A DNA stretch of 64,000 nt from Mycobacterium sp. PS03-16. GTDB taxonomy: Bacteria > Actinomycetota > Actinomycetes > Mycobacteriales > Mycobacteriaceae. The notes beneath the pieces are model-generated. The model worked only from the letters and a program-made list of their open reading frames with translations, had not been told where the DNA came from and searched no databases. The DNA lies in assembly GCF_004570325.1 (NCBI RefSeq), contig NZ_SPQO01000013.1, forward strand, positions 1-64,000. Reading direction: 5' to 3'. The position numbers and the translations under genes were made by a program. Shown here piece by piece: positions 13,459-23,181 of the stretch. How positions within the stretch are numbered: the stretch's first letter is position 1; every line of letters begins with the position of its first letter.

Positions 13459-15147
13459 GTGGGGAACCATCGAGCCAAGGCTCAGAAGAACACGAGAATC
13501 GCGTCATACGTGACGACGGGGGTGGCGCTCGAACTCGTCACGTTGTTCGGTATCGCGTACGCGACCGACAGTCACCTTCCGGGCATCAGCCCGATGGCCG
13601 CGGTGTCGATCTTCATTGATGGAACGAAGGACATCCTTCCCACGAACGACAGCCAGGCGCCCGATCGGATGAAGGGGGCGCTGAACGGCGACTTCGACCA
13701 GGGCAAGCTCTACAAGTCCGAACCGGGTTATGGCGGCAACGTCTTCATCGACTACCCGCGTGAATTCGGGGTCATGACCGGACTGGGCAGTCACACCTAC
13801 GAAGAGTCCCGAGGCATTGCGGCCGACAAGACCGAGGCCGCGATCAGGGATGCGATCAAGCAGAATCCGAACGACCCGGTGTACGTCGTCGGGTTCTCCC
13901 AAGGCGCCAACGCGGCCTCCGATGTGCTCGCCAAGCTCGAAAAGGAGAACATCGACACCTCGAACGTCACCTTCGTCCTGCTGGGTAACGGGGCGCGAAA
14001 CGACGGCGGTCTGTGGGCCAGGCTCCCCGCGGGTGTGTACGTACCGCTGATCGGCCTGCGGTTCGGCGCCTCCACGAATCCCAGTGCCAAGCCGGCAGAT
14101 CAGGCCGCGAAGGTCATCCAGATCAGCAAGCAGTACGACGGCGCCTCCGATGTGCCGAAGTACGTGCTCAATCCGCTGGCATGGGCGAACGTCGCACTCG
14201 GCTTCATGTCCGTCCACAACGGCTACTACAACGAAGTCGACATGGATCTCAGCGGGCCGAATGATGTGCCCGACGGGAAGATTGACGAGTACGACGTCGA
14301 GGCTGCGGAGGCGAATCCGGACAAGTACATCGTCACCAAGAACGGCAACATCACCGATATCGTGATCAAGGCGCCGGTGGGCGAGCTTCCGCTCACCAAG
14401 CCACTTCTCGACCTCGGTGTGCCCCGGGCGGTTGTCGAGGCCTTGGATCCGTTGCTACGCGCCATCATCGAGACCTCTTACGACCGCCCGACCGACGGCA
14501 AGTACGCGGCAACTCCAGTTCACCTCCGATTGCTGCCCGGTCCGGATCAGTGGATCGAGGACTTCCATGCAATCGCCGAGGGCTGGAAGCAGACCGAGGA
14601 GAAACTGGCGGACCTCGAACACGAGGACCTCGCGCCCACGCCGCCGGCGCCTGCGACGACGATGATGGCCGAGCCGGAGGTGGAGGCCGAGCACATCACG
14701 CCGCCTGCGCCGGAGGAGTCCAGGTTCCAGAGCAACGGTGCCTCGATCACCTCTGTCAGCGTTCCCGTGACGCAGGCGCCGTTGCCCGCGCCCCTGCCCG
14801 CTCCCGCGCCGCCAGTCGCTCCGGCACCGGTTCCTCCTCCTCCGCCGGCCGCGCCGGTGGTGCAGGACGGAGCGCCGAGCGGCGCGGAGATCCTGTTCCC
14901 GGAGTCCGGCACGACGAAGCCGCAGATCGGCGTCAACAAGACACTGCAGCAGATCAACAAGGCGATCACCGGGACTGTCAAGACGGTGGTCGGCGCACTG
15001 ACCCCGAAGCGCAGTACCGGCACCACAACGACATCGGAGCCCGATCCGCCGGCCTCCGATCCCGCGCCCTCGGACCCGTCGCCGTCGACCGACGGTGGCG
15101 GCAACGAGACCAGCGGCACCTCAGGCAGCGAGTCACCCGCCGCCTGA
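13459..15147 (+). CDS. Secreted PE-PPE-domain serine hydrolase without PE/PPE N-terminus
   Basis: A 562-residue protein. The N-terminus is basic (residues 1-17) followed by a hydrophobic segment around 19-34, acting as a signal or anchor. Residues ~48-290 form an alpha/beta-hydrolase PE-PPE domain (cutinase-like) with the nucleophile elbow GFSQGA near residue 151. After residue ~385 comes a low-complexity tail rich in Pro, Ala, Glu and Ser/Thr, probably cell-wall spanning. The GTG start follows GTGGAGGAC. Related mycobacterial proteins are esterases/lipases or trehalose-dimycolate-type hydrolases; the substrate here is unknown. Confidence 0.82.
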   Translation: MGNHRAKAQKNTRIASYVTTGVALELVTLFGIAYATDSHLPGISPMAAVSIFIDGTKDILPTNDSQAPDRMKGALNGDFDQGKLYKSEPGYGGNVFIDYPREFGVMTGLGSHTYEESRGIAADKTEAAIRDAIKQNPNDPVYVVGFSQGANAASDVLAKLEKENIDTSNVTFVLLGNGARNDGGLWARLPAGVYVPLIGLRFGASTNPSAKPADQAAKVIQISKQYDGASDVPKYVLNPLAWANVALGFMSVHNGYYNEVDMDLSGPNDVPDGKIDEYDVEAAEANPDKYIVTKNGNITDIVIKAPVGELPLTKPLLDLGVPRAVVEALDPLLRAIIETSYDRPTDGKYAATPVHLRLLPGPDQWIEDFHAIAEGWKQTEEKLADLEHEDLAPTPPAPATTMMAEPEVEAEHITPPAPEESRFQSNGASITSVSVPVTQAPLPAPLPAPAPPVAPAPVPPPPPAAPVVQDGAPSGAEILFPESGTTKPQIGVNKTLQQINKAITGTVKTVVGALTPKRSTGTTTTSEPDPPASDPAPSDPSPSTDGGGNETSGTSGSESPAA

Positions 15148-15168
15148 CCCGCGGAATTCGGTGTCCCG

Positions 15169-15211
15169 AACGCGGTGCTGGGCCGTCCGCGGCGGCCCAG
15201 CATCCCGCGTT
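15169..15211 (+). terminator. Hairpin after the PE-PPE-domain gene
   Basis: The stem TGCTGGGCCG (15176-15185) pairs perfectly with CGGCCCAGCA (15193-15202) around a 7-base loop, and flanking AACGCGG / CCGCGTT can extend it. There is no T-run. It lies 22 bp after the stop codon and probably separates this gene from the next one. Confidence 0.6.
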
Positions 15212-15260
15212 GTCAGGCGCCCGGCCGAGCGTACGTCACGTCCAGCACTGAGAGGAACCC

Positions 15261-15677
15261 ATGGAAATCGCAATCATCGTCGTCTCAGTCGGGCTGGCCA
15301 TCTTCATGGCGGTGGCCGGCTTTCTCAACGTGTTCTTCGTCGGCGATGCGCGGAAGAACCAGGTTCACCTGAAGATTTCGCCCGGCCTGACCCGATTCAT
15401 CGGGTGGTGTCAGTGGGCGTCGGTGGTGGGTCTCATCGGTGGGCTGTTCTGGCGTCCGTTGGCCATCGCCGCGGCGATCGGCCTGCTGCTGCTCCTCATC
15501 GGGGCGGTCCTTGCGCACCGGCGCGTCAACGATCCGCTCAGCGAGATGGTGCTGGCCATAGCGGTATTCGTGCTCACCGCTTTCGTGCTGGCGGGGCACC
15601 TCTCGAAGGCCGACGCCCCGCCTACCTTGGCAAGCGTGTCTCTGCAAGGTGACCGATATACCCAGTCACCGCTGTGA
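15261..15677 (+). CDS. DoxX-like small membrane protein
   Basis: A 138-residue protein with four hydrophobic segments (about residues 3-25, 45-63, 66-85 and 95-113), matching the size and layout of DoxX-like family proteins. The GAGAGGAACCC motif before the ATG is a good ribosome-binding site. Its last ~18 codons overlap the end of the convergent SRPBCC gene. The function is not known. Confidence 0.72.
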   Translation: MEIAIIVVSVGLAIFMAVAGFLNVFFVGDARKNQVHLKISPGLTRFIGWCQWASVVGLIGGLFWRPLAIAAAIGLLLLLIGAVLAHRRVNDPLSEMVLAIAVFVLTAFVLAGHLSKADAPPTLASVSLQGDRYTQSPL

Positions 15678-16053
15678 ATGTCCGCTCGAGCTGACGCCGG
15701 AGCACACGGTGCGCCACGCCGGCGAAGGGACCGGTCATCACCACCCGCTCGGTCAGCACGGTGCCGGAGCCCTGCGGTTCGATGGTGTGTTCGTAGGTGA
15801 GCGTGAGGCCGGCGAACCTGGTCTCCGACGTCCAGATCGACGGCGCTTCGACCCGAGTGAGAGTGGAGTACGTTTTGACGCCGCCCTTGACCTTTACGCC
15901 GACCCGGGCGCCGACCACGAAGTCACCGTCCACACTGCCGAATTCGATGACGTCACCCGGCCAGGACGAGGGATCGGTCCACACCTGCCACACCGCCTCG
16001 GCGGACGCCGCACACGGCGAGGAGCCTGCGACGGAACGGATTTTGTTGCCCAT
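15622..16053 (-). CDS. SRPBCC (polyketide cyclase/dehydrase) family protein
   Basis: A 143-residue START-like small protein. The N-terminal SPCAASAEAVWQVWTDPSSWPGD stretch region and the following alternating strand pattern (GDFVVGARVGVKV, TLTYEHTI, GTVLTERVVM), plus a long C-terminal helix, are typical of SRPBCC lipid/ligand-binding folds. Ligand and role are unknown. It converges on, and overlaps by 56 bp, the DoxX-like gene. Confidence 0.75.
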   Translation of the reverse strand: MGNKIRSVAGSSPCAASAEAVWQVWTDPSSWPGDVIEFGSVDGDFVVGARVGVKVKGGVKTYSTLTRVEAPSIWTSETRFAGLTLTYEHTIEPQGSGTVLTERVVMTGPFAGVAHRVLRRQLERTFTAVTGYIGHLAETRLPR

Positions 16054-16142
16054 CAGCCGATGATCTCACCGGTGTGCCCGCGACGGGGCGCATCGACGAA
16101 CTCAGACGTGAGAAGTTCTCTGCGCGAACAGGAGTGCTGACC

Positions 16143-16649
16143 ATGCCGCGTACCTTCGAGATATCCGTCGACTCACCGGCCACGGTGGTTCAGATCCTGT
16201 CCGCCTTCTCCGACGAACGCTACTGGGCGGACCGCCTCGACGAGTTCACCGGTGGCTCGGCCACCGTGGTCTCCTTGAGCACCGACTCGACCGGCACCGT
16301 GAACGTGACCATCGCCCTCGGTCTCCTGCGCGATCGGCTGCCGAAGATGGTCAGCCAATTCCACTCCGGCGACCTCGAGATGATCCGCGAGGAGACATGG
16401 TGCTGGATCGCCGACGGGCGCGTGCGCGGAGCCGTCGGCGTGTCGGTGACCGGTGCGCCCGTGTCGGCGGTCGGCCGGGGGCTGCTGCGCACCTCCGACA
16501 CCGGCTCCCGGATGACCTACGCGGGCAGCGTCGCCGTCAACGTCCCGCTGCTCGGCGGGCGGATCGAGACCTTCATGGGGCGACAGACCGTCGAGGAGAT
16601 CGTCCGGTTGCAGCGGTTCACCAATGACTGGATCGCCGGACACTATTGA
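16143..16649 (+). CDS. DUF2505-type SRPBCC-like protein
   Basis: A 168-residue protein resembling mycobacterial DUF2505 proteins (SRPBCC-like fold): MPRTFEISVDSPATVVQIL at the start, an alternating strand core and a long C-terminal helix containing ETFMGRQTVEEIV. The ATG at 16143 is preceded by ACAGGAGTGCTGACC; the frame upstream is open but lacks a signal. It faces right next to the divergent SRPBCC gene and ends exactly where the CocE gene ends on the other strand. Function unknown. Confidence 0.75.
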   Translation: MPRTFEISVDSPATVVQILSAFSDERYWADRLDEFTGGSATVVSLSTDSTGTVNVTIALGLLRDRLPKMVSQFHSGDLEMIREETWCWIADGRVRGAVGVSVTGAPVSAVGRGLLRTSDTGSRMTYAGSVAVNVPLLGGRIETFMGRQTVEEIVRLQRFTNDWIAGHY

Positions 16650-18533
16650 TCAGGGGGACGCCGGAACCACCGGTAACTCGATTCGCGAGGCACAGTGGCG
16701 GTTCCGGTGCACCGCGAAAGTCGGTGCACACCGTGGGACGATCGCGAAGTGGCTCGCGTCGACGCCCGCCAGGGCCACCCGGATGCGGTGACCACGCCCG
16801 AACAGATAGGACGTCGGGATGAGGTCGAAGGTCAGCTCCGCTACCTCGCCCGGCACCAGCGCCCGCGCATCGTCGCGCGCGAACGTTCGGTAGGGGACCG
16901 CTTGCCGGTACGGCGCCGGAGCGTCGCTCAGCCGCCGATGCAGGGCACGCAACTGTCCTTCGGTGACGATCGCGACGCGACCCCGGTCGTCGATGTCCTC
17001 GAGATAGACGAACAGGGTGGCGTCGCGGCCGGTGGCGGCGAGGTAGACGGTGACGACCGGGTGTCCGGTCACCTCCATCGGCGCATCGAGTGGTGCGGAG
17101 GTGTAGGTGAGCAACCGGGCGTCCACGGCGGCGCGGTCCGGGTAACGGACCGCCTCGCCGACCGCCACCTGTGTGCGCCAGCGAGAGTGCTCGCCGGTGC
17201 CGACGGTCGGGTCGATTCTGTACTCGTCGGCACCGCTGTCGGTCGAGGGCGGCGACGGGTCCAGCGTGCGCTGCGCGGAGAGGAAGTACGTCGAGGCCAC
17301 CGCGCGCGGCGGCCACGACGGGGAGGTCTTCCAACGGCCCTCGCCCATCGTGAAATACCGGATGCGGTCGTGCGGGCCGAGTCCGCTGTCCCGCGAACGG
17401 AGGTGGTGGTCGAAGAAGCGCAGCAGGTCGCCTTCATGGTCGAACCCGGACTTCACCGGGTCGCGGTGCGGTTCGATCCGCCACTGTCCACCGTGACTCC
17501 ACGGGCCGAGGATCAATCTGTTGTCCGCACCGCCGAGGGTCAGGAATCGTTTGACTGCGGCGTGCGGATACGCACCGTCGAACCAGCCGCCGTAGCTGTA
17601 GACCGCCGCCCCGGACTTCTCGACGTCATGCCAGTAGTTGTGCGGGCTGAAGAGGTTGATGCTGCCGGACTCGTCGATCGGATCCCCGATCAGGTCCAGC
17701 TCGGCGCCGCCCTCGCCGTGATAGGGATCCGATGGCGCGACATCATCGCGGTATGTCAATGTCCGTGCCTGGCTGTCGATGTCGTAGTTGGACCGATGGT
17801 CGGCCAGTGCCGATCGGCGCAGGCGGCGGTGACGGTCGCCGTCGACGGGCTGAACCCCGGTCACCAGTAACCGAACCCACCAGCCGGCTACCTCGTGAGG
17901 GGCGTTCCGGTCGAGTGCGGCGTTGTACCGTCCCCAGGTCTCGGTGAACCACGCGGCGTGAATCCCGCCCGGGAACGCGATGTCGGTGTAGGTGTCGAAT
18001 GGGGAGAACCGCGGGGCCACCGCCCGGACGGCGGGATGCCCCGCGACGAGCAGCAGCTCGGCCGAGGCACCGCTGTACGAACTCCCGACCGCACCCACGG
18101 TCCCGTCGGACCACGGTTGTCCGACGATCCAGTCCACGATCTGAGCGCCGTCGCGCACCTCGTCGGGTGACCACTCGCACAGGCGGTGACCGAACGATGC
18201 GCCGGCGCCGCGCACGTCGACATCGACCCAGGCATACCCGTGCGCGAGGAACCGCCGCCGACAGCGTGCGGTCGACGGGATGTGATGAAAGGGTCTGCCG
18301 CCCATAGCCGCACGCAGAGGCTGACGAAGCTCCATCGCGCGGTAGTAGCGGGTCTGATTGAGCATCGTGGGACAGCGGGTGCCCCGCGACGCCTCGGCCG
18401 GCAGATAGACGTTCACCGCGATCCGCACCCCGTCGCGCATCGGCACGTAGCAGGAGAAGGACCGCACCGTCTCGAGTCGACGCAGGCGCATCGGGGCTGC
18501 GGACCGTGCCGCGCCGGAATCAGCGAGCGTCAC
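16650..18533 (-). CDS. CocE/NonD-family hydrolase (S15 peptidase-like)
   Basis: A 627-residue alpha/beta hydrolase of the X-Pro dipeptidyl-peptidase / cocaine esterase type, probably the Rv1835c orthologue. The N-terminal domain contains [14 protein letters not shown] and the nucleophile elbow GSSYSG (around residue 150). The Asp/His region [12 protein letters not shown] and GPWSHGGQW follow. The C-terminal half is the jelly-roll domain of the family ([19 protein letters not shown]). It should cleave esters or amides; the substrate is unknown. Confidence 0.85.
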   Translation of the reverse strand: MTLADSGAARSAAPMRLRRLETVRSFSCYVPMRDGVRIAVNVYLPAEASRGTRCPTMLNQTRYYRAMELRQPLRAAMGGRPFHHIPSTARCRRRFLAHGYAWVDVDVRGAGASFGHRLCEWSPDEVRDGAQIVDWIVGQPWSDGTVGAVGSSYSGASAELLLVAGHPAVRAVAPRFSPFDTYTDIAFPGGIHAAWFTETWGRYNAALDRNAPHEVAGWWVRLLVTGVQPVDGDRHRRLRRSALADHRSNYDIDSQARTLTYRDDVAPSDPYHGEGGAELDLIGDPIDESGSINLFSPHNYWHDVEKSGAAVYSYGGWFDGAYPHAAVKRFLTLGGADNRLILGPWSHGGQWRIEPHRDPVKSGFDHEGDLLRFFDHHLRSRDSGLGPHDRIRYFTMGEGRWKTSPSWPPRAVASTYFLSAQRTLDPSPPSTDSGADEYRIDPTVGTGEHSRWRTQVAVGEAVRYPDRAAVDARLLTYTSAPLDAPMEVTGHPVVTVYLAATGRDATLFVYLEDIDDRGRVAIVTEGQLRALHRRLSDAPAPYRQAVPYRTFARDDARALVPGEVAELTFDLIPTSYLFGRGHRIRVALAGVDASHFAIVPRCAPTFAVHRNRHCASRIELPVVPASP

Positions 18534-18715
18534 TGCAAGCCCCCATCTGCCGCGCCGACCCGGCCAGCATACGAGGCGCGCACAGCGGTGCCCAGCATAC
18601 TTCCCTGCGCAATCAAACGATCTCTGCTGCGACGGCTTTCGGCTCCAACACCGGTCGATCTGTGTAGGGTCGGCGGTGACAGGGGAGGCAGCGCGAAACT
18701 CGATCGGAGCGTCCA

Positions 18716-19522
18716 GTGCGGAACTTCTCGGGAGCGGTGGTGATGGTCACCGGCGGGGGTGGCGGAATCGGTGCGGCACAGGTGAACCTGCTCCGCGCGA
18801 AAGGCGCCACCGTGTGCGCGGTCGACATCGACGAGGAGGCCGCCGCACGCACCGGCGCGGAGTTGGCCATCGGTGCTGACGTGGCCGACCGGGAGGCGAT
18901 GGCGGCGGCCGTGGACCGTGTGCTGACGCGATTCGGCCGTCTCGACGCGGTGTTCTGCACGGCGGGGGTCGCACACCGGCCCGCCACGATGCGTACCCTC
19001 AAACCCGGTGAAGCGCAACGCGTCATCGACGTCAACCTGGTCGGCACCCTCAACACCATCCACCCGGCACTCGAGGCGCTGATCGCGGCTCGCGGACACA
19101 TCGTCGTGGTGTCGTCGATGGGGTGGCCACCCCACACCGAATACGGGACCCTGCTCCCGGCGGTGGGCGGTGTCGCGTACTCGACGAGCAAGACCGCCGT
19201 CGAGATGCTCGGGCGTGGATTGCGGATGGAACTCGCTCCGCACGGAGTCGACGTGACCATCACCTACTTCGGGCCGATCGACACCGCGATGCTCGCGCAG
19301 TCGCTCACCCCGCCGTCGCAGGCCAAACTGCGTCTGACCATCGGTCCGGAGAAGGCAGCCGCCGCAGTCATCCGGGCGGTGGAGAAGGGCAAGGTCCGGG
19401 CCATCATCCCGGCGCGCTGGAACTTCCTCAACGTCGTCCGCCCGCTCGGGGTTCATCTCGACAATTTGTTGCTGCGGAGCAAGACTCAGCGCGAATTCAT
19501 CGCCACCTACGATTCGGCCTGA
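18716..19522 (+). CDS. Short-chain dehydrogenase/reductase
   Basis: A 268-residue classical SDR with the cofactor motif TGGGGGIG near residue 13, DVNLVGTLN, catalytic Ser in VVVSSMG and the catalytic pair in YSTSK. The C-terminal part ([24 protein letters not shown]) is the pattern of acyl/alcohol-type SDRs in actinobacteria. The GTG start has GGAG about 8 bp upstream. Its end overlaps the convergent membrane-protein gene by 16 bp. Substrate unknown. Confidence 0.85.
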   Translation: MRNFSGAVVMVTGGGGGIGAAQVNLLRAKGATVCAVDIDEEAAARTGAELAIGADVADREAMAAAVDRVLTRFGRLDAVFCTAGVAHRPATMRTLKPGEAQRVIDVNLVGTLNTIHPALEALIAARGHIVVVSSMGWPPHTEYGTLLPAVGGVAYSTSKTAVEMLGRGLRMELAPHGVDVTITYFGPIDTAMLAQSLTPPSQAKLRLTIGPEKAAAAVIRAVEKGKVRAIIPARWNFLNVVRPLGVHLDNLLLRSKTQREFIATYDSA

Positions 19523-20826
19523 GTGTTGCGGCGTCGCCGGCCGCGGGTGACGTAGACGGTGATCAGCAGTGCGCCGGCGGCGATGATCGCCCAGCGCGAC
19601 ATCGCCGACAGCGTGACCACGCCCCACGGCGCGTGGAACGACCACGCCGCCGACGTGGCGACGGCGTACATGACGCACAGCGCCCACGCCGCAGCGCCCG
19701 CCGACGCCACCGCCGTGCGCGTGCGCGGCGACACCCGGTCCGCGCCGGGCGGGCCCAGCAGCACCGCGGCCACCCCGGCCGCGATGAGAACCCCGGCAGC
19801 CACGGCCCAACCGCGCACGTCGCCGATCGACCGGAACCACCCGGGAACCCACACCAGCCATACCGCGAGGAACAGCGACGCTGCCAGGAGCACCAGACCC
19901 ACGGCGCGCGCCTTCGCTCCCCGGGCCCGCAGAGTCCCGCCGATCACCAGGCACGCCAGGCCCACGGCCACGAAAACCACGCTCGGCGCAGCGAAATGGT
20001 CACCCGGGACCGGTGGCGGCGCGCAGTAGGCCGGCCCCAGCCGACCGCTGTCAATCGCGCAATGGGTCATGAAGATCGCCAGCACCCACGCCAGCACGAA
20101 CACCGTCAGGCCGGTCAGCAGGACGCCGGTGACGCGGTCGGACAGAGTGTGCCGGGCGGTTCGCACCTCGACAGCCTCGGCGGCGGGGTTCAGCAGCGTC
20201 ACGGGCGGAAATGGCTCGCGCCGGCGGGCGAACCACACCGCCGCCGCGGCCAGCCCTGCGACGGCCATCGCCGCGACAGACAACCACTTCGCCGAGGACA
20301 CCGCCATCTGCAGGACGTTCCAGAGCCCGCCGTCGCCGCGGTAGGCGAACTGGCCGTCGGGCCGCTTGTACATCAGCGCCGACAGCAGGAAATACTCGAC
20401 GAAGTCGAAGGCCAGCGCGATCGTCGGCAGCCACAACACCCACGAGGCGCGCCGCAGCCGGGGCGTCCGAAACCGCCACCAGCCGCCGACGAGGAGGGCG
20501 GTGAACATCGTCCAGTAACCCGCCATCACGAGGAAGTCGGGAAGCAAGATCTCCTGCACTGAGGCCGAGACGGTGCAGCCCTGGACGAGCCAATCGAAAC
20601 GTTCACCGTCGCCGGAGAATTGAGAGGCGAAGTGCAGGATGCCACACTTGCCGGCGATGCCGAACAGCCATGTCGATCCGGCGTTGAACGCCACGAAACC
20701 CACGATGGCCGCGGTGATCAGTCGGCGGTCACCGCCCGCCCGCGCATACGCCCGCACCGCAGGATCAGGTGATGCGGCCGCATCCGTCGCCCCCCTGAGA
20801 ACGGCCTGCTGGCCAATCCGCTCCAT
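19507..20826 (-). CDS. Polytopic membrane protein, unknown function
   Basis: A 439-residue protein with about ten hydrophobic segments, starting with LITAAIVGFVAFNAGSTWLF (residue ~36) and ending with WAIIAAGALLITVYV before an Arg-rich cytoplasmic tail. Long loops contain several Cys (GKCGILHF, GCTVSASVQ, HCAIDSGRLGPAYC), which suggests extracytoplasmic disulfides. I do not recognise a family. Confidence 0.7.
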   Translation of the reverse strand: MERIGQQAVLRGATDAAASPDPAVRAYARAGGDRRLITAAIVGFVAFNAGSTWLFGIAGKCGILHFASQFSGDGERFDWLVQGCTVSASVQEILLPDFLVMAGYWTMFTALLVGGWWRFRTPRLRRASWVLWLPTIALAFDFVEYFLLSALMYKRPDGQFAYRGDGGLWNVLQMAVSSAKWLSVAAMAVAGLAAAAVWFARRREPFPPVTLLNPAAEAVEVRTARHTLSDRVTGVLLTGLTVFVLAWVLAIFMTHCAIDSGRLGPAYCAPPPVPGDHFAAPSVVFVAVGLACLVIGGTLRARGAKARAVGLVLLAASLFLAVWLVWVPGWFRSIGDVRGWAVAAGVLIAAGVAAVLLGPPGADRVSPRTRTAVASAGAAAWALCVMYAVATSAAWSFHAPWGVVTLSAMSRWAIIAAGALLITVYVTRGRRRRNTQAES

Positions 20827-20950
20827 GGTCGGTATCTAACACAGCCGACCTGCCGTGGTGCGGCCAAAGCGCAGCCTCGACCCGCGGATCGTTGCGAGGG
20901 TCAGTACCCCGGCGTCCGGCGGTGTCGTCCGCCGCAGGTCAAACGGCCGA

Positions 20951-23086
20951 CTACTCGACCAGCGTGGTGATCGCGGTCGCCAACTCCGGTGAGTCCGACG
21001 TGGCCAGGTTCTGGTAACTGCCGCCGGTGATCTGCGCGACGGACTCCCAGGTGGCCCGGTCGGCGTCGTCCCCGAAGTCGATGACGTTCACCGCCACCGG
21101 CCGGGCGGGATCGAACGCGTCGCGGACGAACGCCTCGAGGCCGGCACCGTTGAGGGTGCGATCGGTGTGCGGCCCCTCGGTGATCACCAGCACCGAGTTC
21201 GACTGCCCGGCGCGGAACTTGGCGAGTGCGTCGTTGTAGACCAACCGCAGCGTGGTGAAAGACACGGCGCCACCGGATGTCGACGACAACGCGTCCAGTG
21301 TGGACGTGAGCGCCGCCGACCGCGGCTGCCCGGCGACCGGCTCGGCCAGCGGGCCCGTCGGCACCTGCGAGTTGCCCGCGGTGCCGTCGAAGGTCCACAG
21401 GCCCACCGCAGTGCTCGGCGGCAGCGCGTCGATGCGCGGGATCAGCGTGTTCACCACGTTGCCCATCCGCGAATTGGTGCCCTCCTGGGCCGGCATCGAC
21501 AGGTCCAGCATGATCGTCGTCGTCGCACCGCGCGCGGGACTGGTCAGCGCGTCGGCCACGGTGGCGCGCACCGCGGGATCACCGATCGACAGCGGGGTCC
21601 CGAGCTGCGGGTAATCGGTGACCTCGCTCGGCGGCGGAGTGCCCTCGGGGGTGCGGAAACCGGCCCTGGCCAGTTCGGCGAGGCGTTCGGGCTCGCGCAT
21701 GAACCGGGCGAACTCGCTGGCCGCGGTGACCTGCTCACGCGACAACCAGTCACCGGCGAGCAGCGCGGTCGGGTAGTCCGCCACCGCCACGGGTGCCGGC
21801 GGCAACCACGAGGTCAGCGTATTCCCGGCATCGGGCCGGTCCGCGGCCTCGGCGACCAGCCGCTGCTCGGTGGTGACCACCGCGTGCACCGGTGCGGTGG
21901 CGGCGTCACCCGGGCGGAGCAGTGCATCCATCGCGGCGTCGCCGGTCGTCTCGGGCAGTTCGGGCGCGCCGCCCGCCAGCCGGTTGACCGCTGCGATGCC
22001 GTCGGTGGCGGGCGCGCCGGCCGGCGCGGACGCCGCTGCGACCGCCTCGGCGGCCAGGTACGACGCATCGCTGTTACCGCTGCGGGGCAGCGCCAGCCGC
22101 AACCCGCCCCAGCCGGGCAGGCCGAGGCCGTCCAGTGCGGCGGGATCGGTCTGCAGCCCCGGCAGCGTCGACCAATTCTGCTGCGCCAGTGCGCGTTCGA
22201 GTTCGGGGCGGACGGCGAGCACGACGGGGGAGCTGACCAGGCTGCGGGCGTCGCTGATGGTCTCCGGCCCGGTCGCCGCCTCCAGTCGGGCCGCGGACAC
22301 ACCGCTGGCCGGAATCCACAGCGCCGGGCGGTCACCCAGGTCGCCCGGCCAGTCACCGCCGAACCCGGCGATCACCTGATCGGAGTCGGCGGATTTCACG
22401 GCCACCTTCACGCACCGGTCACCGACCGGGGCGGCGGTGTCGTTGTAGGTACCGGCCAGCGTGCCGATGGTGTCGGCGATCGACGGATCGGCCAGCACGG
22501 GGACGGTGAGTTCACCGTCGACGCAGCGGGCGGCCGCGACGTCGCCGCGGTCGGACAGGGCGTCACCGAAGAACCGCCACAGGATCACCCCGGCCACCAC
22601 GACGACGACGGTGACCAGCGCGACGATCACGCCGACGCTGATGCCGCGCCGGCCCGGGGTCACCGCCCGGTGGCTGCCGGTCCACTCACCACCGTCGGAG
22701 CTTCCGCCGTGCGCCGGACCGCCGGGCGGCGCCGGCGGCGGGGCCGCCCCCGCGTTGTCCCGGTCGTCGGGGTGGTCGTCGGTCCAGTCCTCGTCGGCCC
22801 AGTCGTGATCCGACGCGTCGGCCCAATCCCGATCGGCGTCCGTACCGTCGTAGTCCGCATCGGGAACGTCGGACTCGTCGGGGGCGCCGGGATCGCGCGG
22901 AGCAGTCCCACCGAATCCGCCGTCCCCGGTGCCGGAATGGCGGCCGTACGCCGGAGCGGCGTACCCGGATGGGTCGAAGCCCGAGCCGTACCCGTCGTCG
23001 GGACGCTCCAGATCGCCCGGGCGGTCGTCGGGGACACCGGCGTCGTCGTCGGAACCCTCGGGATCGGGGATGCTGTGCCTACCCAC
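20951..23086 (-). CDS. Membrane-anchored protein with solute-binding-like and von Willebrand A domains (Rv1836c-like)
   Basis: A 711-residue protein. Residues 1-~145 are acidic and Gly/Pro-rich (cytoplasmic), then one membrane segment ISVGVIVALVTVVVVVAGVI (around 150-170). The extracytoplasmic part starts as a type 1/2 solute-binding-like domain (~190-500) and ends with a vWA domain (~520-711). The metal-site motif reads DLSMP where DxSxS is expected, so the MIDAS is incomplete. It lies next to glcB, as Rv1836c does. Role unknown. Confidence 0.8.
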   Translation of the reverse strand: MGRHSIPDPEGSDDDAGVPDDRPGDLERPDDGYGSGFDPSGYAAPAYGRHSGTGDGGFGGTAPRDPGAPDESDVPDADYDGTDADRDWADASDHDWADEDWTDDHPDDRDNAGAAPPPAPPGGPAHGGSSDGGEWTGSHRAVTPGRRGISVGVIVALVTVVVVVAGVILWRFFGDALSDRGDVAAARCVDGELTVPVLADPSIADTIGTLAGTYNDTAAPVGDRCVKVAVKSADSDQVIAGFGGDWPGDLGDRPALWIPASGVSAARLEAATGPETISDARSLVSSPVVLAVRPELERALAQQNWSTLPGLQTDPAALDGLGLPGWGGLRLALPRSGNSDASYLAAEAVAAASAPAGAPATDGIAAVNRLAGGAPELPETTGDAAMDALLRPGDAATAPVHAVVTTEQRLVAEAADRPDAGNTLTSWLPPAPVAVADYPTALLAGDWLSREQVTAASEFARFMREPERLAELARAGFRTPEGTPPPSEVTDYPQLGTPLSIGDPAVRATVADALTSPARGATTTIMLDLSMPAQEGTNSRMGNVVNTLIPRIDALPPSTAVGLWTFDGTAGNSQVPTGPLAEPVAGQPRSAALTSTLDALSSTSGGAVSFTTLRLVYNDALAKFRAGQSNSVLVITEGPHTDRTLNGAGLEAFVRDAFDPARPVAVNVIDFGDDADRATWESVAQITGGSYQNLATSDSPELATAITTLVE

Positions 23087-23181
23087 TCCTGCCCCCGTAT
23101 TCGCGTCGTCGGTCCGTCTGCTGATGCGTCAGCGGCGCTCCGGGCAGTCTAGTCACGCGCCCAGAGTGCCTGACGGTACCG

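Noticed and set aside
13185..13619. Open frame in the intergenic region before the PE-PPE gene
   Set aside because: No recognisable motif, no ribosome-binding site, and it runs into the real gene in a different frame.
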